Below, in pieces: positions 44,668 through 53,870 of a stretch of 64,000 nt of DNA (within the stretch, counting starts at the first letter, position 1; every line of letters starts with the position of its first letter). The position numbers and the translations under genes are program-made. Origin of the DNA: Paracidovorax anthurii. GTDB taxonomy: Bacteria; Pseudomonadota; Gammaproteobacteria; Burkholderiales; Burkholderiaceae_C. The notes beneath the pieces are model-generated. The model did no database searches, was not told the origin of the DNA, and saw nothing but the letters and a program-made list of their open reading frames with translations. The stretch spans positions 62,001 to 126,000 of the forward strand of contig NZ_QLTA01000001.1 in the NCBI RefSeq assembly GCF_003269065.1, written 5' to 3'.

Positions 44668-45747
44668 TCAGCCCTGGACGATCAGCGGCGATTCATTCAG
44701 CGTGACGGCCCGGGCCACATTCGAGTAGCCGAAGACCCGCGCCAGCAGGCGCCGGTTGTCCTTCACGACGTCGCGGCAGTGCAGCGCCCGGGTGTTGTTG
44801 ATGACGATCGTCGATTCCTGCGACAGCGCGTACTGGAACGGACGGGCATCGGCCACCGCCTGGAAGAAGGCCGCGAAGGCCTGCTTGACCAGGGGGGAGG
44901 CCGCCTCGTCCACCGTGAAGCGGTAGGAATTGAAGCGGGCCGCGAATCCCACGCGCGCATCGAAGTCGAGGATCGACACGCCGCGGCCGTCCTCGCCCTG
45001 GCCGGCGTTGAACGAATCGCTGCGGCTGAAGTTGAAGCTGGGCGACGTGAGGCACAGGGTGTTCGTCGCGCCGATGCGCTCCAGGATCTCGGGCAGGGGG
45101 ATGACCGAGGTCGGCTCCTGGCCGGGATTCCACAGGGCCGTGAGGATCAGCGCCGAGGGCGCCGGGGAATGGCCGTCGCGGTCTTCCACCGCGCACCAGT
45201 ACGGCGCCTCGGTGTGCGGGCCCAGCGAGAGGCCCGAGTGCGAGCTCAGCTCCACCGTGCCGGTTTCGTGGGCCAGCTTCTCCTGGCCGCCGCCCTTGAA
45301 GTTGCCGACCAGGCGCACGAGCTTGCCGGCGTTGTCGATGTCGTAGGCGAAGGCACGGTGCTCGACCGCCTTCAGCAGGATCTGGCTGCGCGCGCCCAGC
45401 CGCAGGATGGCGGGGTCGCCCTCCAGCATTTCCGGAGCGGGCAGGGACGGCGGCAGGGGCCGGTCGTCCACGGCGGCCAGGCCCTCGAAGATCAGCGCCG
45501 ACATGCCGCCGTGGGCATAGTGGTCCGCGATCCGCTGCTGCCCGGCACTGAAGGTGGAGCGCAGTTCGGTGGCCGCGTGCGCGGCCATGGTGCGCGCCTG
45601 GGGCGACTGAATGCCGCCGATCGCGGCGATGTCCGCCGCGAGGCGGTCCAGCAGGGTGGCCTGCTGGGGAGACAACCGGAGCGTGTCGATTTCCTGGACG
45701 GAAGAGGAGAAAGACTGTTGTTCTTGATTCTCGACAACCAAACTCAT
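44668..45747 (-). CDS. Fe(II)/2-oxoglutarate oxygenase, clavaminate synthase-like
   Basis: A 359-residue oxygenase of the TauD/clavaminate synthase-like family. The iron ligands are H178 and E180 (GPHTEAPYW) and H323 (ALHCRD); R337 (LLARVF) is the likely 2-oxoglutarate anchor. The HxE triad instead of HxD, and the overall layout, recall amino-acid beta-hydroxylases such as AsnO and VioC. The upstream region is AT-rich with a palindrome and a small terminator-like hairpin. The ATG at 45747 is the first in-frame codon after that hairpin. Confidence 0.82.
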   Translation of the reverse strand: MSLVVENQEQQSFSSSVQEIDTLRLSPQQATLLDRLAADIAAIGGIQSPQARTMAAHAATELRSTFSAGQQRIADHYAHGGMSALIFEGLAAVDDRPLPPSLPAPEMLEGDPAILRLGARSQILLKAVEHRAFAYDIDNAGKLVRLVGNFKGGGQEKLAHETGTVELSSHSGLSLGPHTEAPYWCAVEDRDGHSPAPSALILTALWNPGQEPTSVIPLPEILERIGATNTLCLTSPSFNFSRSDSFNAGQGEDGRGVSILDFDARVGFAARFNSYRFTVDEAASPLVKQAFAAFFQAVADARPFQYALSQESTIVINNTRALHCRDVVKDNRRLLARVFGYSNVARAVTLNESPLIVQG

Positions 45748-45765
45748 TTTTATAGATACCCTCAT

Positions 45766-45787
45766 AAAAAAACCCGCATCCAGCGGG
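45766..45787 (-). terminator. Small terminator-like hairpin in the oxygenase leader
   Basis: On the reverse strand CCCGC-TGGAT-GCGGG is followed by seven T residues. The stem is only 5 base pairs. It lies about 19 bases before the oxygenase ATG and about 128 bases after glcF, so it could end the glcF transcript or act as a leader attenuator. Confidence 0.5.
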
Positions 45788-45914
45788 CCCGGGCAATCTA
45801 TCATCAATTATTTGAATGGCAATATGCCATTTAATAAACAAAAGTTATCCGAAACATAATAGAAACCCTTAAGGGAAAACCCAGCCAGGGCACGGCCCGC
45901 CCGGGTGCGCCGCG
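45788..45914 (-). promoter_or_regulatory. AT-rich promoter region with operator palindrome (45816-45830)
   Basis: The most AT-rich stretch of this part of the window. It holds ATGGCA-ATA-TGCCAT, a 6-3-6 inverted repeat, surrounded by A/T runs that could serve as promoter boxes for the oxygenase gene. The contrast with the 70% G+C flanks suggests a regulated promoter. Confidence 0.45.
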
Positions 45915-47174
45915 TCAGCCCGCGCCGGGCCGCAGCGCCTCGTCGAGCACCTCGATCCAGTGGCGTACGGGCGTGGCCGTGCCGCCCTGCAGGTGGGTGA
46001 TGCAGCCGATGTTGGCCGAGAGGATGGCGGCGGGCGCCTCCTCCGCGCAGGCCTCGCCGAGCGCGCCGAGCTTGCGGTCGCGCAGTTGCCCCGCGATCTC
46101 CGGCTGCAGCAGCGAGTAGGTGCCGGCCGAGCCGCAGCACAGGTGCGATTCGGTGCGCGCCACGCGCAGGCGAAAGCCCAGGCGCGCCAGGTGCGCCTCG
46201 ACGCCGCCGCGCAGTTTCTGCCCGTGCTGCAGGGTGCAGGGCGGGTGGTAGGCCAGCAGCGCCTTGGGCGGATCGACGCGGCCCGCGAGGCGCTCGGCCA
46301 GCGCCGGCAGCATGTCGGGCAGCAGCTCGGAGAGGTCGCGCGCCAGGGCGCTCACGCGCGCGGCGCGCCCGGCGTAGGCGGGGTCGTCCTGCAGCAGGTG
46401 GCCATAGTCCTTCACCGTGACGCCGCAGCCCGAGGCGTTGACCACGATGGCCTCCACGCCGCCCTCCTCCACGTGCGGCCACCAGGCGTCGATGTTGGCG
46501 CGCATCTGCGCGCGGCCGCCCTCCTGGTCGTTGAGGTGGAACTTCACCGCGCCGCAGCAGCCCTCGCCCGCCGCGATCACGGTCTGGATGCCGGCCGCGT
46601 CGAGCACGCGCGCCGTGGCGCGGTTCACGTTGGGCAGCATGGCCGGCTGCACGCAGCCCGCGAGCATCAGCACCTTGCGCGCGTGCGTGCGCACCGGCCA
46701 GGCGCCGGCCTCCTGCGGGCGCGGCACCTTGGCGCGCAGCGCGGCGGGCAGCAGGCCGCGCACGGCCTGCCCGGCCTTGAGCGCGGGCGCGAACAGCGGC
46801 GAAGGCACGCCCTCCTTCAGCGCCCAGCGCCGCGCGCGCTCGGGCAGCGGGCGGCGCACTTTCTTCTCGACGATGTGCCGGCCGATGTCCACGAGGCGGC
46901 CGTACTGCACGCCGCTCGGGCAGGTGGTCTCGCAGTTGCGGCAGGTGAGGCAGCGGTCCAGGTGCAGCTGCGTCTTGCGCGTGGGTGTCTCGCCTTCGAG
47001 CACCTGCTTGATGAGGTAGATGCGGCCGCGCGGGCCGTCCAGCTCGTCGCCCAGCAGCTGGTAGGTGGGGCAGGTGGCGGTGCAAAAGCCGCAGTGCACG
47101 CATTTGCGCAGGATGGCCTCGGCCTCGCGGCCCTCGGGGGTGCCTTGGAATTCGGGGGCGAGCTGGGTTTGCAT
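45915..47174 (-). CDS. glcF: Glycolate oxidase iron-sulfur subunit GlcF
   Basis: A 419-residue subunit of membrane-associated glycolate oxidase (glycolate to glyoxylate). Two 4Fe-4S motifs lie near the N-terminus: CVHCGFCTATCPTYQ and CLTCRNCETTCPSGV. Two CCG domains follow (EGCCGAVKFHLNDQEGG and SHLCCGSAGTY), the Cys-rich heterodisulfide-reductase-like units. glcE lies upstream, separated by a DUF1275 gene. The catalytic FAD subunit GlcD is not in the window. Confidence 0.94.
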   Translation of the reverse strand: MQTQLAPEFQGTPEGREAEAILRKCVHCGFCTATCPTYQLLGDELDGPRGRIYLIKQVLEGETPTRKTQLHLDRCLTCRNCETTCPSGVQYGRLVDIGRHIVEKKVRRPLPERARRWALKEGVPSPLFAPALKAGQAVRGLLPAALRAKVPRPQEAGAWPVRTHARKVLMLAGCVQPAMLPNVNRATARVLDAAGIQTVIAAGEGCCGAVKFHLNDQEGGRAQMRANIDAWWPHVEEGGVEAIVVNASGCGVTVKDYGHLLQDDPAYAGRAARVSALARDLSELLPDMLPALAERLAGRVDPPKALLAYHPPCTLQHGQKLRGGVEAHLARLGFRLRVARTESHLCCGSAGTYSLLQPEIAGQLRDRKLGALGEACAEEAPAAILSANIGCITHLQGGTATPVRHWIEVLDEALRPGAG

Positions 47175-47213
47175 GGCGGTGTCTCGTGGGTTGCGTGGGG
47201 AGGCCCGCGGGCC

Positions 47214-47987
47214 TCAGCCGGGGCGCCGGCGCCGCGCGCGCCACAGCGCCGCGAGCCGCTCGAAATCCGCCGCCAGCGGCGGCAGCGAGAGCCCCAGCAG
47301 GATCGCCGCGAGCGGCACCACCCAGATGAAGCCCACGTGCTTGAAGCCCGCCGCGCCCACGATGCCGCCGGCCGTGAACATGCCCAGCAGGCTCGCGAAC
47401 AGCACGAGCCGCTGGCGATTGGCATGCACGTGCGCCTCGGGCGGCGTGCCGCGCCGGTTCCAGTAGAGCATCTTGCCCATCTCGATGCCCAGGTCGGTCG
47501 CCACGCCGGTCATGTGCGTGGTGCGGATCTGGGCCGACGACATCTTGGTGACCACGGCGTTCTGCAGCCCCATGAGGAAGGCCAGCAGCAGCACGGTGAG
47601 CGGCACCGAGAACGGCGTGGGCCAGCCCAGCGTGATCGCGCCCATGAGCCCGAAGAGCAGCAGCAGCACCGCCTCCAGCAGCAGCGGCAGCGCGAAGCCG
47701 CTGCGCAGCCGCTGCTGGCGCGCCCAGTTGACCAGGATGGCCGTGCTGCCCGCGCCCGACATGAAGGCCCAGAGCGTGCCCACCGCGCCCAGCACCAGCG
47801 CCATGTTGCCCAGCACGAGGTTGTCGGCCACGGTGGAGAGGAAGCCCGTCATGTGCGAGGTGTACGAGTGCACCACCAGAAAGCCCCCCGCGTTCACCGC
47901 GCCCGCGTTGAAGGCCAGCAGCAGGCCCAGCAGCCGGTTGGTGGCCGGCGTGCGGTGCCGCCCCGTGAGATGCCACAGCAGGCGCAT
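47214..47987 (-). CDS. DUF1275 (YoaK-family) membrane protein
   Basis: A 257-residue inner-membrane protein with six to seven predicted helices. GGFLVVHSYTSHMTGFLSTVADNL at helix 1 and KMSSAQIRTTHMTGVATDLGIE in the middle are diagnostic of DUF1275; the HMTG element occurs in both halves. Function unknown, possibly transport. It is placed between glcE and glcF with short gaps (13 and 39 bases), suggesting a link to glycolate or lactate uptake. Confidence 0.85.
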   Translation of the reverse strand: MRLLWHLTGRHRTPATNRLLGLLLAFNAGAVNAGGFLVVHSYTSHMTGFLSTVADNLVLGNMALVLGAVGTLWAFMSGAGSTAILVNWARQQRLRSGFALPLLLEAVLLLLFGLMGAITLGWPTPFSVPLTVLLLAFLMGLQNAVVTKMSSAQIRTTHMTGVATDLGIEMGKMLYWNRRGTPPEAHVHANRQRLVLFASLLGMFTAGGIVGAAGFKHVGFIWVVPLAAILLGLSLPPLAADFERLAALWRARRRRPG

Positions 47988-48000
47988 GTCCTCGGACCTC

Positions 48001-49140
48001 CTAGTTCAACGGCAGCCGGCCGGGGTTGAAGATGCCGGCCGGATCGAAGGCCTCGCGCAGCCGGGCGTGGAGCCGGTCCAGGGCGGCCTGCGGGGCGGAT
48101 TGAGGGTCTTTTGCGCTCCATGTCGCCGTATCTTCTGCATCTTTCGCTATGAAAAGCGTAGCACTTCCACCCGCGGCGCGGGCCGCCTCGCGCAGGGCCG
48201 GGCCGAGCGCGGCCGGGGCCTGCACCCAGCGCAGCCCGCCGTGCCATTCGACGAGCGGCGCGGGCGTGCCGGCGGGCAGCGCCAGCGCGGGCGCTGCGGG
48301 CGGCACCGACAGCCGCCAGAGCGCGTGGCCGGCGGGCCGGCCGGCGAACCACGGCAGGGCCTGATCGCGGCAGGCGGCCCACTGCGCGCGGGCCTCCTCG
48401 GGCGCCTGCCGCTCGCCGCCCAGCGTGCGGCAGGCGGCCTCCACCGCCGCGGCGGCGCCGCGCAGGCGCAGGTGCAGCGTGCCGCCCGCCGCCCCGGGCG
48501 CGGCGGCCGCGGCAGATGCCTCCCAGCGGCTGGCATTGAGCGGCAGCGGCTGCCCGCCCCAGGCCTGCAGGCGGCGCAGCGCCTCGGCCTGCGGCAACTC
48601 GAAGCGCAGCGTGGCCTCGGCGGGCGGCACGGGCAGCACCTTGAGGCTCGCCTCGGTGACCAGCCCGAGCGTGCCCCAGGCCCCCACCATGAGGCGCGAG
48701 ACGTCGTAGCCCGCCACGTTCTTCATCACCTGGCCGCCGAAGCGCAGGCACTCGGCGCGGCCGTTGACGATCTCCACGCCCAGCACGAAATCGCGCACCG
48801 CGCCGGCACTGGCCCGCGCCGGCCCCGAGAGCCCGGCGGCGACCATGCCGCCCACGGTGGCGCCCTCGCCGAAGTGCGGCGGCTCGAACGGCAGGCACTG
48901 GCCCTGCCGCGCGAGCAGCGCCTCCAGCTCCGCGAGCGGGGTGCCGGCGCGCATGGTGACCACCAGCTCGCTGGGCTCGTAGTCCACCACGCCCGCCAGC
49001 GCGCGCGTGTCGAGCACCTCGCCCGCGAGCGGCGCGCCGCCGTGGAAATCCTTGGTGCCGCCCCCCCGGATGCGCAGGGGCCGGCGTTCGCTGGCGCTGT
49101 CGCGCACGCGCTCGATGATCTGGCGAAGAGCGGAGTCCAT
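48001..49140 (-). CDS. glcE: Glycolate oxidase FAD-binding subunit GlcE
   Basis: A 379-residue FAD-binding subunit of glycolate oxidase. The PCMH-type FAD domain has RIRGGGTKDFHGG and PHFGEGATVGGMVAAGLSGPAR, and the C-terminus ends EAFDPAGIFNPGRLP, typical of GlcE. Near residue 325 the sequence ATLFIAKDAEDTATWSAKD is encoded by an in-frame reverse-strand 45-bp dispersed element. The insertion occupies a loop before the C-terminal helix, so function may be preserved. Confidence 0.92.
   Translation of the reverse strand: MDSALRQIIERVRDSASERRPLRIRGGGTKDFHGGAPLAGEVLDTRALAGVVDYEPSELVVTMRAGTPLAELEALLARQGQCLPFEPPHFGEGATVGGMVAAGLSGPARASAGAVRDFVLGVEIVNGRAECLRFGGQVMKNVAGYDVSRLMVGAWGTLGLVTEASLKVLPVPPAEATLRFELPQAEALRRLQAWGGQPLPLNASRWEASAAAAAPGAAGGTLHLRLRGAAAAVEAACRTLGGERQAPEEARAQWAACRDQALPWFAGRPAGHALWRLSVPPAAPALALPAGTPAPLVEWHGGLRWVQAPAALGPALREAARAAGGSATLFIAKDAEDTATWSAKDPQSAPQAALDRLHARLREAFDPAGIFNPGRLPLN
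48118..48162 (-). repeat. 45-bp dispersed element inside glcE, copy 7
   Basis: On the reverse strand GCTACGCTTTTCATAGCGA and so on, ending ACGGCGACATGG, read in the glcE frame. Forty-five bases is 15 codons, so the frame is kept. It is the only coding copy found. Confidence 0.75.
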
Positions 49141-49298
49141 GGTGGAGGATCGTAGCGGCAGGCCCCGCGCGGCCCGGCGCGCCGGGCCGTGAATTTTTTG
49201 AACGGGGCGCGTGAGCGGCCCGGGGACGGCCGCCGATGCCCTGCCTGCGGGCTTGCCATCGAAGGGGGAACGCGCCGCAGCAGGGCGGCGAAGCCGCG

Positions 49299-50282
49299 TC
49301 AGTCCAGCCCCGCCGGCAGCGCGGATTCCTCATACCACGCCACGGGCAGCCCGGGGGCCGGGGCCGGCCGGCCGGCGCGCAGCAGCAGGCCCGTCCAGGG
49401 CAGGCGCGCGATCTCCGCGGCGGAGCGCCCCTTGCGCGCCGAGGTGGCGAACAGCTCGCGGCCGCCCGCGCCGCCCAGGCAGGGCATGGTGGGGCACTGC
49501 GCGGGCACGGGCACCTCGGCCGCGATCTCGCCCGAGGGCGCCAGCCGCAGCAGCCGCGCGCCCTCGTACATGGCGCACCAGTAGTGGCCCTCGGCGTCCA
49601 CCACGGCGCCGTCGGGCCGGCCCAGGTAGCCGGACTGGCCGGACTGCCAGTGCGGCGGCTTCGGGGCGAAGGAATGGAACACCCGCGGCTCGCCCCGGGG
49701 CTCGCCGTGGGCGTCGCAGTCCCAGGCGCGCACGGTGTGGGCGGGCGTATCGGCCCAGTAGAGCCGCAGGCCGTCCGGCGACCACGCGAGGCCGTTGGCC
49801 GTCATCACGCCGTCCAGCATGCGGCGCACCACGGGCGTGCTCGCGCTGCCCCGGCCGTCGATGCAGTAGAGCGCGCCCACCGCCTCGCGCGGCTGGCCGG
49901 GGGCCGGCTCGTGCAGCGTGCCCACCCAGAAGCGGCCCAGCGCATCGCACTTGCCGTCGTTGGCGCGCTGCGTGGCGGGGTCGTAGGGCAGCGTGGCGAC
50001 GGGCACCAGCGTGCCGCCCCACTCGCGCGCGCGGTAGATGCCGTCCCGCAAGGCGATCACCAGGCCGCTGGCCGCGCCGGCGGTGCGCGCGGGGGCGATG
50101 CAGCCGGGCTCGCCGGGCATGGCCCAGTATTCGACGCGGCCGGTGTCAGGCTCCCAGCGCGCGAGCGCGCGGCCGGCGATGTCCACCCAGTAGAGGCGCG
50201 TCTCCAGCGGGTGCCAGAAGGGCGATTCGCCGAGCTGGTCGGGCTCCAGGCTGCCCGCGTGCCAGTCCATGTCGAGATGCAT
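49299..50282 (-). CDS. SMP-30/gluconolactonase-family protein
   Basis: A 327-residue six-bladed beta-propeller lactonase (SMP-30/regucalcin family), hydrolysing sugar lactones. It shows the metal-site elements LGESPFWHPLETRLYWVDI (Glu), ANDGKCDALGRFWVGT (Asn, Asp) and TANGLAWSPDGLRLYWADT (Asn, Asp). It is separated from glcE by about 160 bases on the same strand; no sugar dehydrogenase or transporter accompanies it. Confidence 0.9.
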   Translation of the reverse strand: MHLDMDWHAGSLEPDQLGESPFWHPLETRLYWVDIAGRALARWEPDTGRVEYWAMPGEPGCIAPARTAGAASGLVIALRDGIYRAREWGGTLVPVATLPYDPATQRANDGKCDALGRFWVGTLHEPAPGQPREAVGALYCIDGRGSASTPVVRRMLDGVMTANGLAWSPDGLRLYWADTPAHTVRAWDCDAHGEPRGEPRVFHSFAPKPPHWQSGQSGYLGRPDGAVVDAEGHYWCAMYEGARLLRLAPSGEIAAEVPVPAQCPTMPCLGGAGGRELFATSARKGRSAAEIARLPWTGLLLRAGRPAPAPGLPVAWYEESALPAGLD

Positions 50283-50374
50283 GCGGTGGTCTCTCCCCGT
50301 GCGGCCCCGAGGCGCGACCGCCGCGCCTGCCTGAGGAGCCAGCGCCGATTATTCGGCCACGCCGCGACAGGGGC

Positions 50375-50401
50375 AAAAAAAAGCCCGCCTTGCGGGCGGG
50401 C
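50375..50401 (-). terminator. Intrinsic terminator after amtB
   Basis: GCCCGCC faces GGGCGGGC around a four-base loop; on the reverse strand it is followed by eight T residues. It lies about 84 bases beyond the amtB stop and ends the torF-glnK-amtB transcript before the lactonase gene. Confidence 0.85.
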
Positions 50402-50484
50402 CGAATGTCCAGAGGAGTCACTCGATCGTCGTCATCGATCCGGGCGGAGCCACCAGCCGCCGCCCGGTCCGATCCGTTCCGCTT

Positions 50485-51924
50485 TCAGCGGTTGTAGGCC
50501 GTCTCGCCGTGCGAGGTGATGTCCAGTCCCTCGCGCTCGGCTTCCTCGCTCACGCGCAGGCCCACGAGCAGGTCGGCGATCTTGTAGGCGATGAAGGCCA
50601 CCACGCCGGACCACACCAGGGTGACGCCCACGCTCTTGATCTGGATCCACACCTGGGCGCCCATGGAGAACGTGTCGGGCGTCAGGCCGCCCGTGCCGCC
50701 CAGGCCCTGCGAGGCGAACACGCCGGTCAGGATGGCGCCGATGATGCCGCCCACGCCGTGCACGCCGAACACGTCGAACGCGTCGTCCGCGCCCAGCATC
50801 TTCTTGAGGCCACCCACGCCCCAGAGGCAGACCACGCCGGCGATCAGGCCCAGCACGATGGCGCCCATCGGGCCCACGAAGCCGGCGGCCGGCGTGACGG
50901 CCACGAGGCCGGCCACGGCACCGGAGGCGGCGCCCAGCATGGAGGCCTTGCCCTTGTGCAGCGATTCACCGGCCAGCCAGCTCAGCGTGGCGGCACCCGT
51001 GGCGAGCACGGTGTTCACGAAGGCCAGGCCCGCGGCGCCGTTGGCGGCACCGGCCGAGCCGGCGTTGAAGCCGAACCAGCCCACCCACAGCAGCGAGGCG
51101 CCCACCATGGTCAGCGTCAGGCTGTGGGGCGTGAGGGCTTCCTTGCCGAAGCCGATGCGCTTGCCCACCATGTAGGCGCCCACGAGGCCGGCGATACCGG
51201 CGTTGATGTGCACCACGGTGCCGCCCGCGAAGTCGAGCGCGCCATCCTTGCCCAGCAGGCCGCCGCCCCAGACCATGTGGGCCATCGGGATGTAGCTGAA
51301 GGTGAACCACAGCACCGAGAAGATCAGCACGGCCGAGAACTTGATGCGCTCGGCGAACGAGCCCACGATCAGCGCCACGGTGATGGCCGCGAACGTGGCC
51401 TGGAACGACACGAACACGTATTCGGGGATCGTCGGCAGCAGCGCGGACAGCGTGTCCGGCGCGATGCCCTTGAGGAAGATCTTGTCGAAGCCGCCGAAGA
51501 ACGTGCCCTCGCCGCCGAAGGCCAGGCTGTAGCCATAGATGGCCCACAGCACCGAGATCAGCGAGAAGATCACGAACACCTGCACCAGCACCGACAGCAT
51601 GTTCTTGGAGCGGGCGAGGCCGCCGTAGAAGAGCGCCAGGCCCGGGATGGTCATCAGGATCACGAGCAGCGTGGAGGTCAGCATCCACGCGGTGTCGCCG
51701 GAATCGAGCTTCGGAGCCGGCGCGGCGGCGGCGGGCTCGGAGGCAGCGGCGGCGGCCGGTGCGGCCACGGCGGGAGCGGCCGGGGCCGGAGCTGCGGCGG
51801 GCGCGGCCTCGGGCGCCGAAGCGACGGCGGCGGCGGGTTCGGAGGCGGCCGGGGCCTGCGCCAGCGCGGCGCCGCCGGCCAGCAGACCCATCCCCAGCAG
51901 GAAGGAAGCAAGCAGTTTTTTCAT
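50485..51924 (-). CDS. amtB: Ammonium transporter AmtB
   Basis: A 479-residue ammonia channel. A signal peptide and a long Ala/Pro-rich segment (about residues 25-75) precede 11 transmembrane helices. Conserved parts include DTAWMLTSTLLVILMTIPGLALFYGG, FAGGTVVHINAGIAGLVGA with the first pore His, and DDAFDVFGVHGVGGIIGAILTG with the second. The extended low-complexity N-terminus is unusual for AmtB but seen in related betaproteobacteria. GlnK is encoded directly upstream and should block it when nitrogen is plentiful. Confidence 0.95.
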   Translation of the reverse strand: MKKLLASFLLGMGLLAGGAALAQAPAASEPAAAVASAPEAAPAAAPAPAAPAVAAPAAAAASEPAAAAPAPKLDSGDTAWMLTSTLLVILMTIPGLALFYGGLARSKNMLSVLVQVFVIFSLISVLWAIYGYSLAFGGEGTFFGGFDKIFLKGIAPDTLSALLPTIPEYVFVSFQATFAAITVALIVGSFAERIKFSAVLIFSVLWFTFSYIPMAHMVWGGGLLGKDGALDFAGGTVVHINAGIAGLVGAYMVGKRIGFGKEALTPHSLTLTMVGASLLWVGWFGFNAGSAGAANGAAGLAFVNTVLATGAATLSWLAGESLHKGKASMLGAASGAVAGLVAVTPAAGFVGPMGAIVLGLIAGVVCLWGVGGLKKMLGADDAFDVFGVHGVGGIIGAILTGVFASQGLGGTGGLTPDTFSMGAQVWIQIKSVGVTLVWSGVVAFIAYKIADLLVGLRVSEEAEREGLDITSHGETAYNR

Positions 51925-51976
51925 GGTGTTTCTCTTGGAATGCGTTGATCCATCGGGCTGCGCGAAACGGCGCGCG

Positions 51977-53091
<1,115 letters not shown>

Positions 53092-53144
53092 GGGTTTTCC
53101 TCCGGAAGAAACCAACGATGGCGGGTGTGTTTGCCCTAGCGCAA

Positions 53145-53160
53145 AGCATGGACCGTGCCA
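53145..53160 (-). promoter_or_regulatory. Sigma-54-type promoter of the torF-glnK-amtB operon
   Basis: On the reverse strand TGGCACG-GTCC-ATGCT matches the -24/-12 consensus TGGCACG-N4-TTGCW at all but one base, with correct spacing. It is about 55 bases upstream of the torF ATG and downstream of an NtrC-type site. Confidence 0.75.
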
Positions 53161-53245
53161 TGCGCCCGAAGCACGCTCCGAATGGGTGCGCGGAGTACGG
53201 TCCCCATCCGCCAATCGTTACAACGCTGACCGATTTGCAGCATGA

Positions 53246-53262
53246 TGCACCTCATTGGTGCA
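53246..53262. promoter_or_regulatory. NtrC binding site
   Basis: TGCACC-TCATT-GGTGCA is a perfect dyad of the NtrC (GlnG) enhancer type. It lies about 86 bases upstream of the sigma-54-like -24 box, a normal enhancer distance, and explains nitrogen control of torF, glnK and amtB. Confidence 0.85.
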
Positions 53263-53323
53263 ATTCATCCGACCCGCACGGCACGGGCATCGGGGGCGCA
53301 CCCAGTTGGGGAGGTATCGGGTC

Positions 53324-53431
53324 ATGGGTCTTGCATTGGTGCAGAGCCGCGCGCTCCTGGGGCTGCAGGCGCCGGCCGCCGCGGTAGAGGCATGTCTGGC
53401 CAACGGCCCGCCGGATCTCCCCCGGGTGGGG
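53324..53431 (+). pseudogene. Partial duplicate of the comM 5' end
   Basis: Its first 20 codons read MGLALVQSRALLGLQAPAAA, nearly identical to the comM start MSLALVQSRALLGLQAPAVT, and LANGPPDLP continues the match to LANGLPSFT. Identity then fades within about 108 bases. Upstream bases also resemble the comM leader. The fragment lacks all catalytic parts and is a non-functional relic. Confidence 0.8.
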
Positions 53432-53521
53432 CGGCCGCGACAGGGTTCCACCCGCCATCCGTCCACCACCCGCGCACAGCCAACCGATTCGCCTGTCCGC
53501 CGGGCTGTTCATGCCGCCTTG

Positions 53522-53572
53522 GTTCATTTGCCATGGATGTTCGCGCGACACGAACATCGCAGGCAAATGAAC
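53522..53572. repeat. Long hairpin of 11 plus 8 base pairs
   Basis: GTTCATTTGCC pairs with GGCAAATGAAC, then a symmetrical 3-base mismatch, then GATGTTCG pairs with CGAACATC, leaving a 7-base loop. It has no U-tract. It lies between the comM fragment and intact comM. Confidence 0.7.
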
Positions 53573-53870
53573 AAAACCCGCGTGACGGGGCGGGCCCTGC
53601 GCGCCGCAGGACCTGTCCTGGGGACAGCGTCAAGGCACCGCAGGTCCATGCACGTTGGTGCCCGCGCGATCGGCAAGCCGGGCCGCCATGGTCAACCCGT
53701 GCGATCGGAGGCTCCTGCCGGAAACGATGGCGCGGAGCGGCGCCTGGAGGCTTTCATTTCCAGCCATCACAATGGGTTCCTGGGCCGTGCCACGCAATGA
53801 CGCGTGGCGGCACTGGAATCGAAAGTGCGCGCCGCAACGGTAGCGCACACCCGCGGAGGGAGGGTATTTC

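Larger units (their letters stand above)
53263..53870. other. Decayed region between the NtrC site and comM
   Basis: About 600 bases without an intact gene. It contains the comM 5' duplicate at 53324-53431 and a 51-base hairpin at 53522-53572. Open frames here change phase and carry no recognised domain. Probably the scar of a rearrangement. Confidence 0.6.

Noticed and set aside
53331-53348. TGCATTGGTGCA as a second NtrC site
   Set aside because: The half-site spacing is wrong and the bases are the conserved comM coding start, which also occurs at the intact gene.
53255-53800. 181-codon frame containing the comM-like start
   Set aside because: Only about 36 codons match comM; the rest has no protein-like pattern. 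Treated as a pseudogene fragment.
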